Assembly: GCA_029262275.1 (NCBI GenBank)
Contig: JAJCZS010000029.1
Location: 186,001-250,000 of the forward strand
Direction: 5' to 3'
Length of the DNA: 64,000 nucleotides
Source of the DNA: Deltaproteobacteria bacterium
Lineage (GTDB): Bacteria > Desulfobacterota_D > UBA1144 > Nemesobacterales > UBA2774
Numbering within the stretch: position 1 is the first letter of the stretch; each line of letters starts with the position of its first letter. The notes under the pieces are model-generated. The model was given only the letters and a program-made list of their open reading frames with translations, did not search any database and was not told where the DNA came from. A program made the position numbers and the translations under genes. Positions 41,625-49,707 of the stretch are shown one piece after another.

Positions 41625-43091
41625 TTAAGCGACCTGTAGACCCATTATGGATTTTATTTTAGGGATATCATTATTCTCAGCAAGGAAAAGCAGCTTGTCA
41701 CCAGGCTCAATTACGGTTCCACCACTTGGGACAATCGAGCTACTCTCTCTTTTAATTAAAATAATTATTGCACTACTTGGAAGTCCAAGCTCCACTACTT
41801 GTTTACCAATAGCCAAAGAATCAACTGGTATTACAAGCTCTATCTTTTGACTATTACCATCGTAGCTAAATTCAAACTCCACATGCTCAGTTTTAGTCTT
41901 AGTATCCGGAGCATCAACTCCTAACCATTTGGCCACAAGAGGAATAGTTGTTCCTTGAATGATTACCGATGTGATTACGATAAAGAATACTAAGTTAAAT
42001 AGGATGTCCGCATTAGGAACCCCTGCAAGAAGTGGAAAAGTGGCAAGGATAATAGGAACTGCACCTCTGAGGCCTACCCATGAGATAAAAGTTTTCTCCT
42101 TCATATTTGTTTTTCCAAATGACAATGACGCAAATACACCGATTGGGCGTGCAACAAAAATTAGGAATAGGGAAATCAAGATTCCGACCATCATCACCGG
42201 CAGAAGCTGTGAAGGAAAAACCAGAAGACCCAATATTAGAAACATTGTGATCTGCATGAGCCAAGCAAGACCATCATGAAAGCGAGTTAGGCTCTGTTTG
42301 TTAATAAAATCACTTCCGCCCATTATTAGCCCCGCTATGTATACAGCCAAGAAACCGCTTCCACCAACAGTTGCTGTTAGTCCGTAGGTAAAAATGACTA
42401 GTGAGAGTGTTAGTACAGGATATAAGCCCTCATAATCTAGCCTCAGCTTATTTACTTTAAACACAATTGCTTTACCCATAACAAAGCCTATTACGATACC
42501 AAGCACCATCTGTTGAAGAAGCAAAAAGACCATACTCCAGACAGATGCCTCAGGATTTGTAATTAGATGAATGAACCCCAGGGTCAAAATAACAGCCATA
42601 GGATCGTTACTTGCAGATTCAAACTCAAGAAGGTTCTTGAGGCTGCTTTTTAATTGTGTGCCGCTTGAACTCATCACTGAAAACACTGCAGCTGCATCAG
42701 TGGAAGAGACAATTGCTCCAAGTAAGAGTGCTGTTAGGATTGAGAAATCAAAGAAATAATGGACAAAGAGCCCGACAAGAATGGCGGTAAGAAAAACCCC
42801 GATAGTAGACAAAGAAACACCTGTCCACAAAACCGGCCTAACCTGCCTCCAGCTTGAATGGAGACCACCTGAGAAAATAATGAATGCAAGAGCTATTACT
42901 CCTAATAACTGAGCCGCCCAAGCATCATCAAACTCAATCCCTCCAGGCCCTTCAGAGCCTGCAATAATACCTACTAATATGAATATTATTAGTGCAGGAA
43001 CACGCACTTTGGAGGCTACTTTGCTTGCAATAATGCTTAAAAGTAACAGTAAAGAGGCGCCAAAAAGTATATATTCAACAGGATAGTTCAA
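41625..43091 (-). CDS. CPA1-type K+/Na+:H+ antiporter (CvrA/NhaP2-like)
   Basis: 488 residues. About 12-13 membrane helices with ALLLGAIVSSTDAAAVFSVM and FESASNDPMAVILTLGFI, the latter the ND motif of electrogenic/neutral CPA antiporters. The C-terminus is a TrkA-C-like RCK domain (LAIGKQVVELGLPSSAIIILIKRE ... GDKLLFLAEN). Exchanges K+ or Na+ for protons. The start is TTG at 43091, a weak AGAG upstream; the TTG overlaps a TATAAT, so the true start is uncertain. Confidence 0.88.
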   Translation of the reverse strand: MNYPVEYILFGASLLLLLSIIASKVASKVRVPALIIFILVGIIAGSEGPGGIEFDDAWAAQLLGVIALAFIIFSGGLHSSWRQVRPVLWTGVSLSTIGVFLTAILVGLFVHYFFDFSILTALLLGAIVSSTDAAAVFSVMSSSGTQLKSSLKNLLEFESASNDPMAVILTLGFIHLITNPEASVWSMVFLLLQQMVLGIVIGFVMGKAIVFKVNKLRLDYEGLYPVLTLSLVIFTYGLTATVGGSGFLAVYIAGLIMGGSDFINKQSLTRFHDGLAWLMQITMFLILGLLVFPSQLLPVMMVGILISLFLIFVARPIGVFASLSFGKTNMKEKTFISWVGLRGAVPIILATFPLLAGVPNADILFNLVFFIVITSVIIQGTTIPLVAKWLGVDAPDTKTKTEHVEFEFSYDGNSQKIELVIPVDSLAIGKQVVELGLPSSAIIILIKRESSSIVPSGGTVIEPGDKLLFLAENNDIPKIKSIMGLQVA

Positions 43092-43225
43092 TTATAGATC
43101 TCTTCTTCCCCGTTTCTCCTTATAGTTATTAATACTGGGAAACTGATATGGCCAATATAATTATAACCAATTACAATAGCCCGGAAATGAAAAGATCTAG
43201 GAATGTCTAATTTATGAATGATCCT

Positions 43226-43777
43226 TTATTGAACTCTGGTAAATGTCATTGTGGTTGCTCCTTCCATGGCTTTACCATCTTGGTATGGAGTCCAGGTCTG
43301 TTTCATATTATTATCATCTACGAATGTGAAAACAGCTGAGTGCATATGCATATCTTTTGATTCATCCATATTTGTACCACCAGCGTAATCAAATTCAATT
43401 GTATCTTCAGTAGAGTTGATGAGTTTCATCTCAGGCTGATTTTTCAACATACAGAAATGCTTCATTACTAGTTTGCCGTCTTCCTCATAGTAAATAGAAA
43501 CCATTTCCATGGGAGTCCCTGGGAATGCTGTCTCCACTACGGCACTGCCTCCAGCTGTTGTCTTATATTCATAAGTGACTTGCTGCTCTTCACCATGCAT
43601 CATGCCTGTACCTGTCCATGTACCTGATAGAGACTTAATCTTCTCAAGCTCAGCAGATCCGGTGTAGGGCTTCATATAATCCATTTTGTGCTCTTTACTA
43701 GGATCAGCGTCAGCAAAACTAAATGCAGTAAACATTAAACAAAGTGTTAAAATTGAGAAACTAAATAATCTATACAT
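43226..43777 (-). CDS. Exported DUF1579-like protein
   Basis: 183 residues. Signal peptide MYRLFSFSILTLCLMFTAFSFA, then SLSGTWTGTGMMHGEEQQVTYEYKTTAGGSAVVETAFPG and MVSIYYEEDGKLVMKHFC, a lipocalin-like beta-barrel found in DUF1579 proteins. AGGAGGTG ribosome site. It lies 48 bases after the SRPBCC gene and may belong to the arsR operon. Confidence 0.75.
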   Translation of the reverse strand: MYRLFSFSILTLCLMFTAFSFADADPSKEHKMDYMKPYTGSAELEKIKSLSGTWTGTGMMHGEEQQVTYEYKTTAGGSAVVETAFPGTPMEMVSIYYEEDGKLVMKHFCMLKNQPEMKLINSTEDTIEFDYAGGTNMDESKDMHMHSAVFTFVDDNNMKQTWTPYQDGKAMEGATTMTFTRVQ

Positions 43778-43825
43778 ATTACACCTCCTAAATATAGTGT
43801 TATATCGAGATTTTAAACTATTTTT

Positions 43826-44248
43826 TTAACTTACCATAGTACTTTCTAATCTATTCAAACAACCGCCCCAACCCTTGCGGTGGTTCTCGGTCATCTCTCC
43901 TGTAGGCAGAAGATCATGAGAAATTGTTACTTCAGTACCTGAATCAACACCGCTGAAAGTTACTGTGACCACTGTGTTCTGAACAAAATCAGAGTTCCAG
44001 GTAAAAACCAGCTTCTCTGGAGGGGCTATTTCCATATATTCTCCAACATGGGTGTATATCTCCCCATTTTTACAATGCATTTTGATTACATATCCTCCCC
44101 CTACATTGAAGGTGTTGGTAACTTCGGCGGACATATCTTCTTCTGGATAAAACCACTTGCTCATAATGTTTGGATTAGTAAAAGCTTCAAATAACTCTTC
44201 TCTTGATGTGTTTATTACTTTGCTTACAACAACTGGATTGTCACTCAT
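43826..44248 (-). CDS. SRPBCC/AHSA1 family protein
   Basis: 140 residues. VVSKVINTSREELFEAFTNPNIMSKWFYPEE, GGGYVIKMHCKNGEIYTHVGEYMEIAPPEKLVFTW and the C-terminal ENHRKGWGGCLNRLE are the START-like AHSA1 fold, with a ligand cavity. Two bases after arsR; its GGAGG lies within the end of arsR. ArsR-AHSA1 pairs are common in bacteria, and the ArsR often controls the pair. Confidence 0.9.
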   Translation of the reverse strand: MSDNPVVVSKVINTSREELFEAFTNPNIMSKWFYPEEDMSAEVTNTFNVGGGYVIKMHCKNGEIYTHVGEYMEIAPPEKLVFTWNSDFVQNTVVTVTFSGVDSGTEVTISHDLLPTGEMTENHRKGWGGCLNRLESTMVS

Positions 44249-44250
44249 AA

Positions 44251-44595
44251 TTAATCCTCCTCCTTCTTCTTACGTTTTTCAATAAACTTTTCTAATGCAT
44301 CCAGCCTTTTCTCCCAAAAAGCTCTATACTTTTCAAGAAGTTCAGTAACTTTGCTTAGATGCTGATAATTGAATTTGCAGTATTTCGTTCTACCCTGCTT
44401 CTCCTGAGAAACTAGACCTGATTTGATCAACACATGTATGTGCTTTGATACTCCTTGGAGAGTCATATCGTATTTATCTGCAAGCTCGTTGACGGTTAAA
44501 TCTTTTTTAGTAAGCTCCAAAATAATCTCTCTACGTGTTGTATTTGATAAAGCATAAAAAACTCTGTCCATAAACTCTGCATTATTTTCAACCAT
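44251..44595 (-). CDS. ArsR-family winged-helix repressor
   Basis: About 114 residues from the ATG at 44595. DRVFYALSNTTRREIILELTKKDLTVNELADKYDMTLQGVSKHIHVLIKSGLVSQEKQGRTKYCKFN is a complete ArsR helix-turn-helix; no metal-binding Cys pair is seen in the DNA helix, so the effector is not evidently a metal. The start is fixed by a consensus promoter that ends 7 bases upstream. An inverted repeat spans the ATG. Autoregulation and control of the SRPBCC gene are inferred. Confidence 0.9.
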   Translation of the reverse strand: MVENNAEFMDRVFYALSNTTRREIILELTKKDLTVNELADKYDMTLQGVSKHIHVLIKSGLVSQEKQGRTKYCKFNYQHLSKVTELLEKYRAFWEKRLDALEKFIEKRKKKEED

Positions 44596-44603
44596 GTGGT
44601 TGA
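44588..44603 (-). promoter_or_regulatory. Probable ArsR operator
   Basis: TCAACC-ACAT-GGTTGA (minus strand), 6-bp perfect arms, covering the predicted transcription start and the arsR ATG. The half-site ATGGTTGA recurs over the -35 box, at 44628-44635. Confidence 0.55.
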
Positions 44604-44631
44604 TTATAAACAAAGCAAGCATTATTGTCAA
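44603..44631 (-). promoter_or_regulatory. Consensus sigma70 promoter of the arsR operon
   Basis: TTGACA (44631-44626), 17-base spacer, TATAAT (44608-44603): both hexamers perfect. Seven bases then separate the -10 from the ATG at 44595, and there is no ribosome site, predicting a leaderless message. Confidence 0.8.
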
Positions 44632-44663
44632 CCATTTAGTTTAATATTTTCTGATACTTGGTC

Positions 44664-44691
44664 TTGGATTCAAGGCTGAGGGTGATAATAT
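44664..44691 (+). promoter_or_regulatory. Putative promoter of mepA
   Basis: TTGGAT (44664-44669), 16-base spacer, TAATAT (44686-44691); 11 bases to the ATG at 44703 and no Shine-Dalgarno. It diverges from the arsR promoter, 30 bases away. Confidence 0.4.
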
Positions 44692-44702
44692 ATTCAACAA
44701 CT

Positions 44703-45515
44703 ATGAGGCTACTATTTCTTCTCTCTGTATTACTATTAACATTCGCCACAGACTCCGATGCAAAAGACATAAATTCGGAATCAATTGGCTCTTACACTGC
44801 AGGCTGCATAAGGAACTCCTCCGCACTTAATTTAGATGGTGAAGGGTATCAAGTGATACGGCCAAGCAGAGGACGTTACTACGGTCATCCCGAGACAATA
44901 GAATTTATAGAATATCTAAGTGAAATAGCAAAGAAGGACCACAGTGCAACTCTCTTAATAGCAGATATATCCCAACAAACAGGAGGTCCTATGCCAGATG
45001 ACCACAGCAGCCATCAAATAGGACTTGATGCAGATATTTTGCTATGGCAGCATCCAATTGCGACGAATTATATCCTTACAACTACACAACGTGAACACAT
45101 ACACCCCCAGTCAGTTCTCAATAGTAACAAAACCGGAGTTGATGATTTTAAATGGGCTTCAGTTAACGAAGATATCGTAAGAATTACAGCATCAGATAGT
45201 AGAGTGGACAGAATTTTCTTGAACCCTGTGATAAAGAAAAAATTATGTTCGGAATACTCCGGAGAATCATGGCTTGGTAAAGTAAGACCATGGTATGGTC
45301 ACGATGGTCATTTCCACGTACGACTAAAGTGCCCTGATGGAAATTCTTTATGCCAATCTCAAAAACCAATTGAAGTAAACGGGGATGGATGCGGGGCTGA
45401 TCTTGCGTCCTGGTTTAAACCTGACGGAACGATCAAAACTAGAAAGAAAAGCGGACCAAGCATTCAAAAGAAGCTTCCGGATGAATGTATTTCAATAATG
45501 AATGGGCAAGAATAA
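44703..45515 (+). CDS. mepA: Penicillin-insensitive murein endopeptidase (M74)
   Basis: 270 residues from the ATG at 44703, which gives a clean signal peptide MRLLFLLSVLLLTFATDSDA; a start 15 codons earlier would spoil it. Motifs: NLDGEGYQVIRPSRGRYYGHPETI, DDHSSHQIGLDADILLW and GHDGHFHVRLKCP, the Asp and His ligands of the LAS-fold zinc site. It cuts D-Ala-mDAP cross-links in peptidoglycan. Several Cys pairs (KKLC, RLKCP...LCQSQ, GDGCG) suggest disulfides. Confidence 0.92.
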   Translation: MRLLFLLSVLLLTFATDSDAKDINSESIGSYTAGCIRNSSALNLDGEGYQVIRPSRGRYYGHPETIEFIEYLSEIAKKDHSATLLIADISQQTGGPMPDDHSSHQIGLDADILLWQHPIATNYILTTTQREHIHPQSVLNSNKTGVDDFKWASVNEDIVRITASDSRVDRIFLNPVIKKKLCSEYSGESWLGKVRPWYGHDGHFHVRLKCPDGNSLCQSQKPIEVNGDGCGADLASWFKPDGTIKTRKKSGPSIQKKLPDECISIMNGQE

Positions 45516-45523
45516 ATTCAGAC

Positions 45524-46933
45524 TTAGCTCAATTCATACTTCTGGCCTAATTCTGGAATTTCGACACTTACAAATCCATCATTCTTTAAACCCTTCTTAA
45601 AATTTTCCTGGCGCTCAATATCGCCATGTACAAGAAATATATTCTTAAGCTTTTCTCTATCCAGATTAGAAAGGTAGTTAAGCATCTCGTCTTGATCCCC
45701 GTGCGCACTGTAGGAATCCATAACCTCAACTTTAGCTCTAACTCTTCTTTCAACGCCAAAGATTCTAACTTTTTTATCACCACGTCTTATCTTTGCACCC
45801 AAAGTATGAGGAGCACAATATCCTACAACCAAAATAGTATTATTAGGATTCTCTATATGATTTATAAGATGATGTACAATCCTGCCCCCTGTCATCATCC
45901 CTGAGGCGCTAATTATAATTGCTGGTCCTTTCAAATAGTTTAGCTTTTTAGAATCCTCTGTTTTCCTAATATATTTTAGATCATTAAATCTAAAGGGATT
46001 AGGATCATCAATCATGTACTCCAAGATCTCCGAATCAAAACACTCAGGATGAAGTCTGAATACTTCAGTTGCGTTTACTGCCATAGGGCTGTCTACAAAA
46101 ACTGGGAGGCTAGGCAGGCGACCTTCTGTTTCTAATTTATCTAGAGTGTGAACAAGCTCCTGTGTTCTACCTACGCTAAATGCGGGAATAATGAGTTTCC
46201 CTTTATTTTGAACACATGTCTCTTCAATTATCTTGAGCAAATCTTCTACGTCTTGAGGCAGCTGGTTATGTTTCCTTCCCCCATAGGTAGATTCACAAAT
46301 AAGATAGTCCAAATTTTCCATCGGTTTTGGGTCTTTTAAAATAGGCCTATCAGGTCTTCCTATATCACCACTGAATCCAAAATAGGTTGGGGATTTCCCT
46401 TTTTGCTCTATTTTAAGAGTAACACTAGCACTCCCAAAAATATGACCACTGTCTCTAAACTCTACATGGACTCCGGGTTTGATTTGGAACCATTTATCAT
46501 AACTAATCCCAATAAATCCCTCGAGTGCATCATAGGCGTCTTCGTGGGTGTAGAGAGGTTTGGCATCAGGAGGAAGTCCTCTCTTTTTTAGTCTTTTATT
46601 TGTATAATACGCATCATTTTCTTGAATCTTTGCGCTGTCTATTAACATAACGGCTGAGAGGTCTCTGGTTGCACTAGTGCATATAATATCACCCCTGTAG
46701 CCATCCTTAACCAATTTTGGAATGCGCCCGCTATGGTCTATATGAGCGTGGGAAAGTATCATGCAATCAACACTAGAAGGATCAAATATCCACTCTGAGT
46801 TAAAATCCTCAAATTCCTCATCCCTACCCTGATATAGTCCACAGTCCAGAAGAATTTTATATCCATCATCAAGAGTAAGAAGATGACAGCTTCCTGTTAC
46901 AGTTTGTGCGGCTCCGCAAAATTGAATCTCCAT
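45524..46933 (-). CDS. MBL-fold beta-CASP ribonuclease
   Basis: 470 residues less one, starting at the ATG at 46933 (a TTG one codon before is less likely). ILSHAHIDHSGRIPKLV is the metallo-beta-lactamase motif 2, FGFSGDIGRPDRPIL motif 4, and CAPHTLGAKIRRGDKKVRIFG plus SYSAHGDQDEML and FLVHGDIERQENFK the beta-CASP and RMMBL parts. Family enzymes process RNA (e.g. CPSF-73-like, TTHA0252). Minus strand, converging on mepA 8 bases away. Confidence 0.92.
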   Translation of the reverse strand: MEIQFCGAAQTVTGSCHLLTLDDGYKILLDCGLYQGRDEEFEDFNSEWIFDPSSVDCMILSHAHIDHSGRIPKLVKDGYRGDIICTSATRDLSAVMLIDSAKIQENDAYYTNKRLKKRGLPPDAKPLYTHEDAYDALEGFIGISYDKWFQIKPGVHVEFRDSGHIFGSASVTLKIEQKGKSPTYFGFSGDIGRPDRPILKDPKPMENLDYLICESTYGGRKHNQLPQDVEDLLKIIEETCVQNKGKLIIPAFSVGRTQELVHTLDKLETEGRLPSLPVFVDSPMAVNATEVFRLHPECFDSEILEYMIDDPNPFRFNDLKYIRKTEDSKKLNYLKGPAIIISASGMMTGGRIVHHLINHIENPNNTILVVGYCAPHTLGAKIRRGDKKVRIFGVERRVRAKVEVMDSYSAHGDQDEMLNYLSNLDREKLKNIFLVHGDIERQENFKKGLKNDGFVSVEIPELGQKYELS

Positions 46934-47032
46934 CAAAACCCCCAGCTAGAATAAGATTATCGGACAATTATACACAATCGGGTCAAGAAATATTGATTTT
47001 TACTCCAGTATCTTTATTATGATATAAAATAA

Positions 47033-47047
47033 CTCAATTAAATTGAG
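47033..47047 (+). promoter_or_regulatory. 15-bp palindrome upstream of the polytopic protein gene
   Basis: CTCAATT-A-AATTGAG, perfect 7-bp arms, 29 bases before the ATG at 47076. Could be an operator; AT-rich, so chance is not excluded. Confidence 0.35.
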
Positions 47048-47075
47048 CAAACCAAAATATGTTAATTTATAATCA

Positions 47076-48089
47076 ATGAGCACAATAGCCCAACCCAAAA
47101 ACATCTGGATCAAGGACCCAACATTTGACCTTGGATATTTGAGCTTTGGATGGATACCCATCTACCTTGCGTTCATTCTGTTTGAGAATTACTTTGCCAC
47201 CATTCTAATTATAGTGGCAGCAACAAGCTTCGTTCATAGACACTACACATTTGCCCTTGTGTATGGACAGAGGGAAGAGTTTGATAAGCGAAAATGGGCA
47301 TACATTTTACTTCCTGTCGCTTTTTTAATAATCGCGGTCACATTTTATAAGCTCAATATATTTTCCATTCTACTTGCTGCCTCAATAATATGGCTTATGT
47401 TCCACACCATAGCCCAAAAGTATGGGCTTACCAGAATATACTCAAGGAAAGCAGGATACGGGATAGCTTGGCTGGATAAGGGAATAATATATTCATGGTT
47501 TGCTTATCTGTTCTTTGCACTAGGGGAAAGAAACCAGGGTCTAATGAGTGAGTATCATGAAGGCCGGACATTAATTAAGTATCTGGGAGAGTATTTACCC
47601 ATATTTACATTGATATCCTATGTTGCACTTGCAGTAGCTATCGCTTTCACTGTCGCATACATATATGTGGAGCTTAAGAACTGGGACAAAATCAGTCTGC
47701 CAAAAAATATTTTTGTATTCTCGATATTACTGCTGTACGCAATATTCTTTCAAAACCTGGTTATAGGGTTTTTAGTATTCGGGTTCTCACACGCAATCGA
47801 ATATATAGCATTTGTGAATGTCTTCGTTAACTCAAAGTACAAGAAGAGGCCAGACAGTAGAAGTTTCTTCTCACGAATAACCAAAAAGCAGTGGCTGTAT
47901 GCAGGTATATTCACGGTTGTTCTTGCCGGAATCAGCGTTGCAGGTAACAACTATAACCAATACATACTCGGGCTTTATATAACTGGCTCATCTTTCCTCC
48001 ACTTCATTTACGACGGCTGGATATGGAAAGTGAGTAAGCCTGAGGTTGGAAAACCGCTGGACATAAAATACTCTCCTACATCAAATTAG
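47076..48089 (+). CDS. Polytopic membrane protein with conserved-looking His motifs, 337 aa
   Basis: About nine membrane helices. His-containing motifs sit at helix ends: SFVHRHYTFALVYGQREEF (residues about 49-67), LMFHTIAQKYGLTRIYSRKAGYG, FGFSHAIEYIAFVNVF, and SSFLHFIYDGWIWKVSKPEVG. Spaced His/Asp/Tyr in membrane helices recall metal-dependent membrane oxygenases or desaturases, but I recognise no family and this is inference. The TATAAT two bases before the ATG cannot serve this start. TetR gene follows 101 bases later. Confidence 0.65.
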   Translation: MSTIAQPKNIWIKDPTFDLGYLSFGWIPIYLAFILFENYFATILIIVAATSFVHRHYTFALVYGQREEFDKRKWAYILLPVAFLIIAVTFYKLNIFSILLAASIIWLMFHTIAQKYGLTRIYSRKAGYGIAWLDKGIIYSWFAYLFFALGERNQGLMSEYHEGRTLIKYLGEYLPIFTLISYVALAVAIAFTVAYIYVELKNWDKISLPKNIFVFSILLLYAIFFQNLVIGFLVFGFSHAIEYIAFVNVFVNSKYKKRPDSRSFFSRITKKQWLYAGIFTVVLAGISVAGNNYNQYILGLYITGSSFLHFIYDGWIWKVSKPEVGKPLDIKYSPTSN

Positions 48090-48151
48090 CCTTGTTTTAT
48101 AGGAGATTCAGACTATGTTATTAGTGGTACTAAATTAGAGAAAAATAGTTG

Positions 48152-48180
48152 TTGATTGATCGTTCAACATAGGATATATT
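48152..48180 (+). promoter_or_regulatory. tetR promoter with embedded operator
   Basis: TTGATT (48152-48157), 17-base spacer, TATATT (48175-48180). The 16-base near-palindrome TTGATTGATCGTTCAA (48152-48167) covers the -35 box. It matches 14 of 16 bases of the inverted site at 48794-48809. Ten bases from the -10 to the ATG: almost leaderless. Confidence 0.7.
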
Positions 48181-48190
48181 GTAAATAGAT

Positions 48191-48769
48191 ATGGGTAGAC
48201 CGTACGAATTTGACAGAGAAGAGACACTTTCAAAAGCCATGGATGTTTTTTGGGAAAAGGGATATAAGGCAACTAGCATTCAAGACCTTGTTGACCACAT
48301 GGGCATAAAAAGAGGGAGTATTTACAATACTTTCGGCGATAAACATTCTTTATTTATTGCAGCTATTAAATATTACGGCGAAGAAGTTACATCTAGAACC
48401 ATTAAAGTGCTTGAATCTGAAGGCTCACCAGTTGGAAATATACGATTATTTTTTGAAACCATAGTAAACACACCATCGGACAGAAAAACCAGAGGCTGCC
48501 TAATAAGCAATACCGTGGTTGAGCTTGCTCCACATGATGAGCAGGTAGCTGAGACTGTCAGACAGATCCTAGAGAAAATACAAACTGCCTTTCTAAACTG
48601 CCTAAATAGAGCTGTTGAGTTTGGTGAACTGCCAAAAGATACTAATACTAAAGTGCTTTCACATTTTCTTGCTACAAGCACCCATGGGCTGATTGTTACT
48701 GGAAAATCGACGTTAAATCCTAAAGAAGTAAAAGATGTAGTAGATATAATTTTATCGACATTGCATTAG
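48191..48769 (+). CDS. TetR/AcrR family repressor
   Basis: 192 residues. MGRPYEFDREETLSKAMDVFWEKGYKATSIQDLVDHMGIKRGSIYNTFGDKHSLF is a full TetR DNA-binding domain; the C-terminal half (residues 70-192, with RGCLISNTVVELAPHD) is the ligand domain of a YxaF/ComR-like subgroup. A good candidate to repress itself and the AhpD-like gene directly downstream through matching operators. Ligand unknown; an electrophile or peroxide is a reasonable guess given the target. Confidence 0.92.
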   Translation: MGRPYEFDREETLSKAMDVFWEKGYKATSIQDLVDHMGIKRGSIYNTFGDKHSLFIAAIKYYGEEVTSRTIKVLESEGSPVGNIRLFFETIVNTPSDRKTRGCLISNTVVELAPHDEQVAETVRQILEKIQTAFLNCLNRAVEFGELPKDTNTKVLSHFLATSTHGLIVTGKSTLNPKEVKDVVDIILSTLH

Positions 48770-48793
48770 AGAGAAAAAAAATTTTGGTCGTTA

Positions 48794-48809
48794 TTGAACG
48801 TTCATTCAA
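48794..48809 (+). promoter_or_regulatory. Second TetR operator, upstream of the AhpD-like gene
   Basis: TTGAACGTTCATTCAA; read on the minus strand (TTGAATGAACGTTCAA) it matches 14 of 16 positions of the tetR promoter site. It contains the perfect palindrome TGAACGTTCA and lies 30 bases before the ATG at 48839. Confidence 0.65.
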
Positions 48810-48838
48810 ATAAAACACTTTATAGGAGGTATTACCGT

Positions 48839-49360
48839 ATGGCCAGAATAGGATATGTAGAAAAGGAGAATGCTCCTGAGAATGTTAAAGCTGTTTATGA
48901 GCAGCTTGAGAAAACTTTTGGAATAGTCCCAAATGTACTAAAAGGCATGGCAAATAGTACCGAGTTATTTATGGGCTTTATGCCGTTTCTAGGAGCTGCA
49001 TTAGGACCAAGCAAGGTTGATAATGCTACAAAAGAGCTTGCGATTCTTACAACATCCAAGCTCAACGGATGTACCTATTGTGCCGCCCATCACACTGCAG
49101 CGGGAAAGCGTGCCGGGCTCACTGATGAAAAAATTGATGCTACACCTGATGAAAACAGCCCCGCATTAGATGATAGGGAAAAAGCTGTAGTCAGATTTTC
49201 TAAGGAATTAGCTCAGAATGTTGCAGCAAGCCAGGAATCACTAGATGAGTTGGCTAAGCACTTTGATGAGGGGCAAATTGCAGAGCTAAATATGGTAAAT
49301 GGTGTCTTTCATGTCTTGACAAGATTTGCTGATACATTTAAAGTAGAACTTGAAAGGTAG
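48839..49360 (+). CDS. Carboxymuconolactone decarboxylase/AhpD-like alkylhydroperoxidase
   Basis: 173 residues from the ATG at 48839, with AGGAGG nine bases before it. Motif LTTSKLNGCTYCAAHHTAAGKRAG has the CxxC redox pair and the following His typical of AhpD-like proteins; KELAILTTSKLNG and AELNMVNGVFHVLTRFADTF complete the all-helical CMD fold. Likely a peroxide-reducing or related thiol enzyme under TetR control. Transcribed with or next to tetR. Confidence 0.92.
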   Translation: MARIGYVEKENAPENVKAVYEQLEKTFGIVPNVLKGMANSTELFMGFMPFLGAALGPSKVDNATKELAILTTSKLNGCTYCAAHHTAAGKRAGLTDEKIDATPDENSPALDDREKAVVRFSKELAQNVAASQESLDELAKHFDEGQIAELNMVNGVFHVLTRFADTFKVELER

Positions 49361-49395
49361 TCCGTATAAGACTGCTATCATTAAAATAAATGGGG

Positions 49396-49455
49396 AGGCT
49401 TGGTTTGAACCAACTATTATTAACTTCCAACCCGACTTAAATTCAAACCAAGCCT
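49396..49455. terminator. 14-bp perfect inverted repeat between convergent genes
   Basis: AGGCTTGGTTTGAA (49396-49409) and TTCAAACCAAGCCT (49442-49455), 32-base loop. Lies between the AhpD-like gene and the small lipoprotein gene. Only short T runs flank it, so it may be a bidirectional terminator or part of a structured RNA. Confidence 0.5.
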
Positions 49456-49517
49456 TGTATTGATTAGTTTCGAGCAATACTTTATCTATGTGTTCTTTAG
49501 GAAAGTCACAAGCAAGT

Positions 49518-49694
49518 CTATTTACCGCACATTTTATCACATATTTCCGAATCAGCAGTCTTCAGAACACACTCTCTGATACAGGATGCTGTAAGCTTTT
49601 CCTTGGTATCATCTGAACCGCCTTCTTGACTACAAGAAAAAGCAAATACAAATAGTACTAAAACCAGCATACAACATAATATGTTCTTAACCAA
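49518..49694 (-). CDS. Small Cys-rich lipoprotein, 58 aa
   Basis: A TTG start at 49694 (AGG six bases upstream) gives MVKNILCCMLVLVLFVFAFSC, a lipoprotein signal, and avoids overlap with the preceding gene. The mature part (SQEGGSDDTKEKL...) ends with four Cys in TASCIRECVLKTADSEICDKMC, spaced C-x3-C-x10-C-x3-C as in helical-hairpin miniproteins (CHCH-like). Function unknown. Confidence 0.6.
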   Translation of the reverse strand: MVKNILCCMLVLVLFVFAFSCSQEGGSDDTKEKLTASCIRECVLKTADSEICDKMCGK

Positions 49695-49707
49695 ATGTTG
49701 CCTAAAG

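Noticed and set aside
47068-47073. TATAAT as promoter of the polytopic protein gene
   Set aside because: It ends only 2 bases before the ATG, so transcription would begin inside the coding region; the -35 spacing (19) is also poor.
49286-49540. Minus-strand frame of 84 codons across the 14-bp inverted repeat
   Set aside because: It overlaps the AhpD-like gene and the end of the small lipoprotein gene and reads through the hairpin; no motif or ribosome site.
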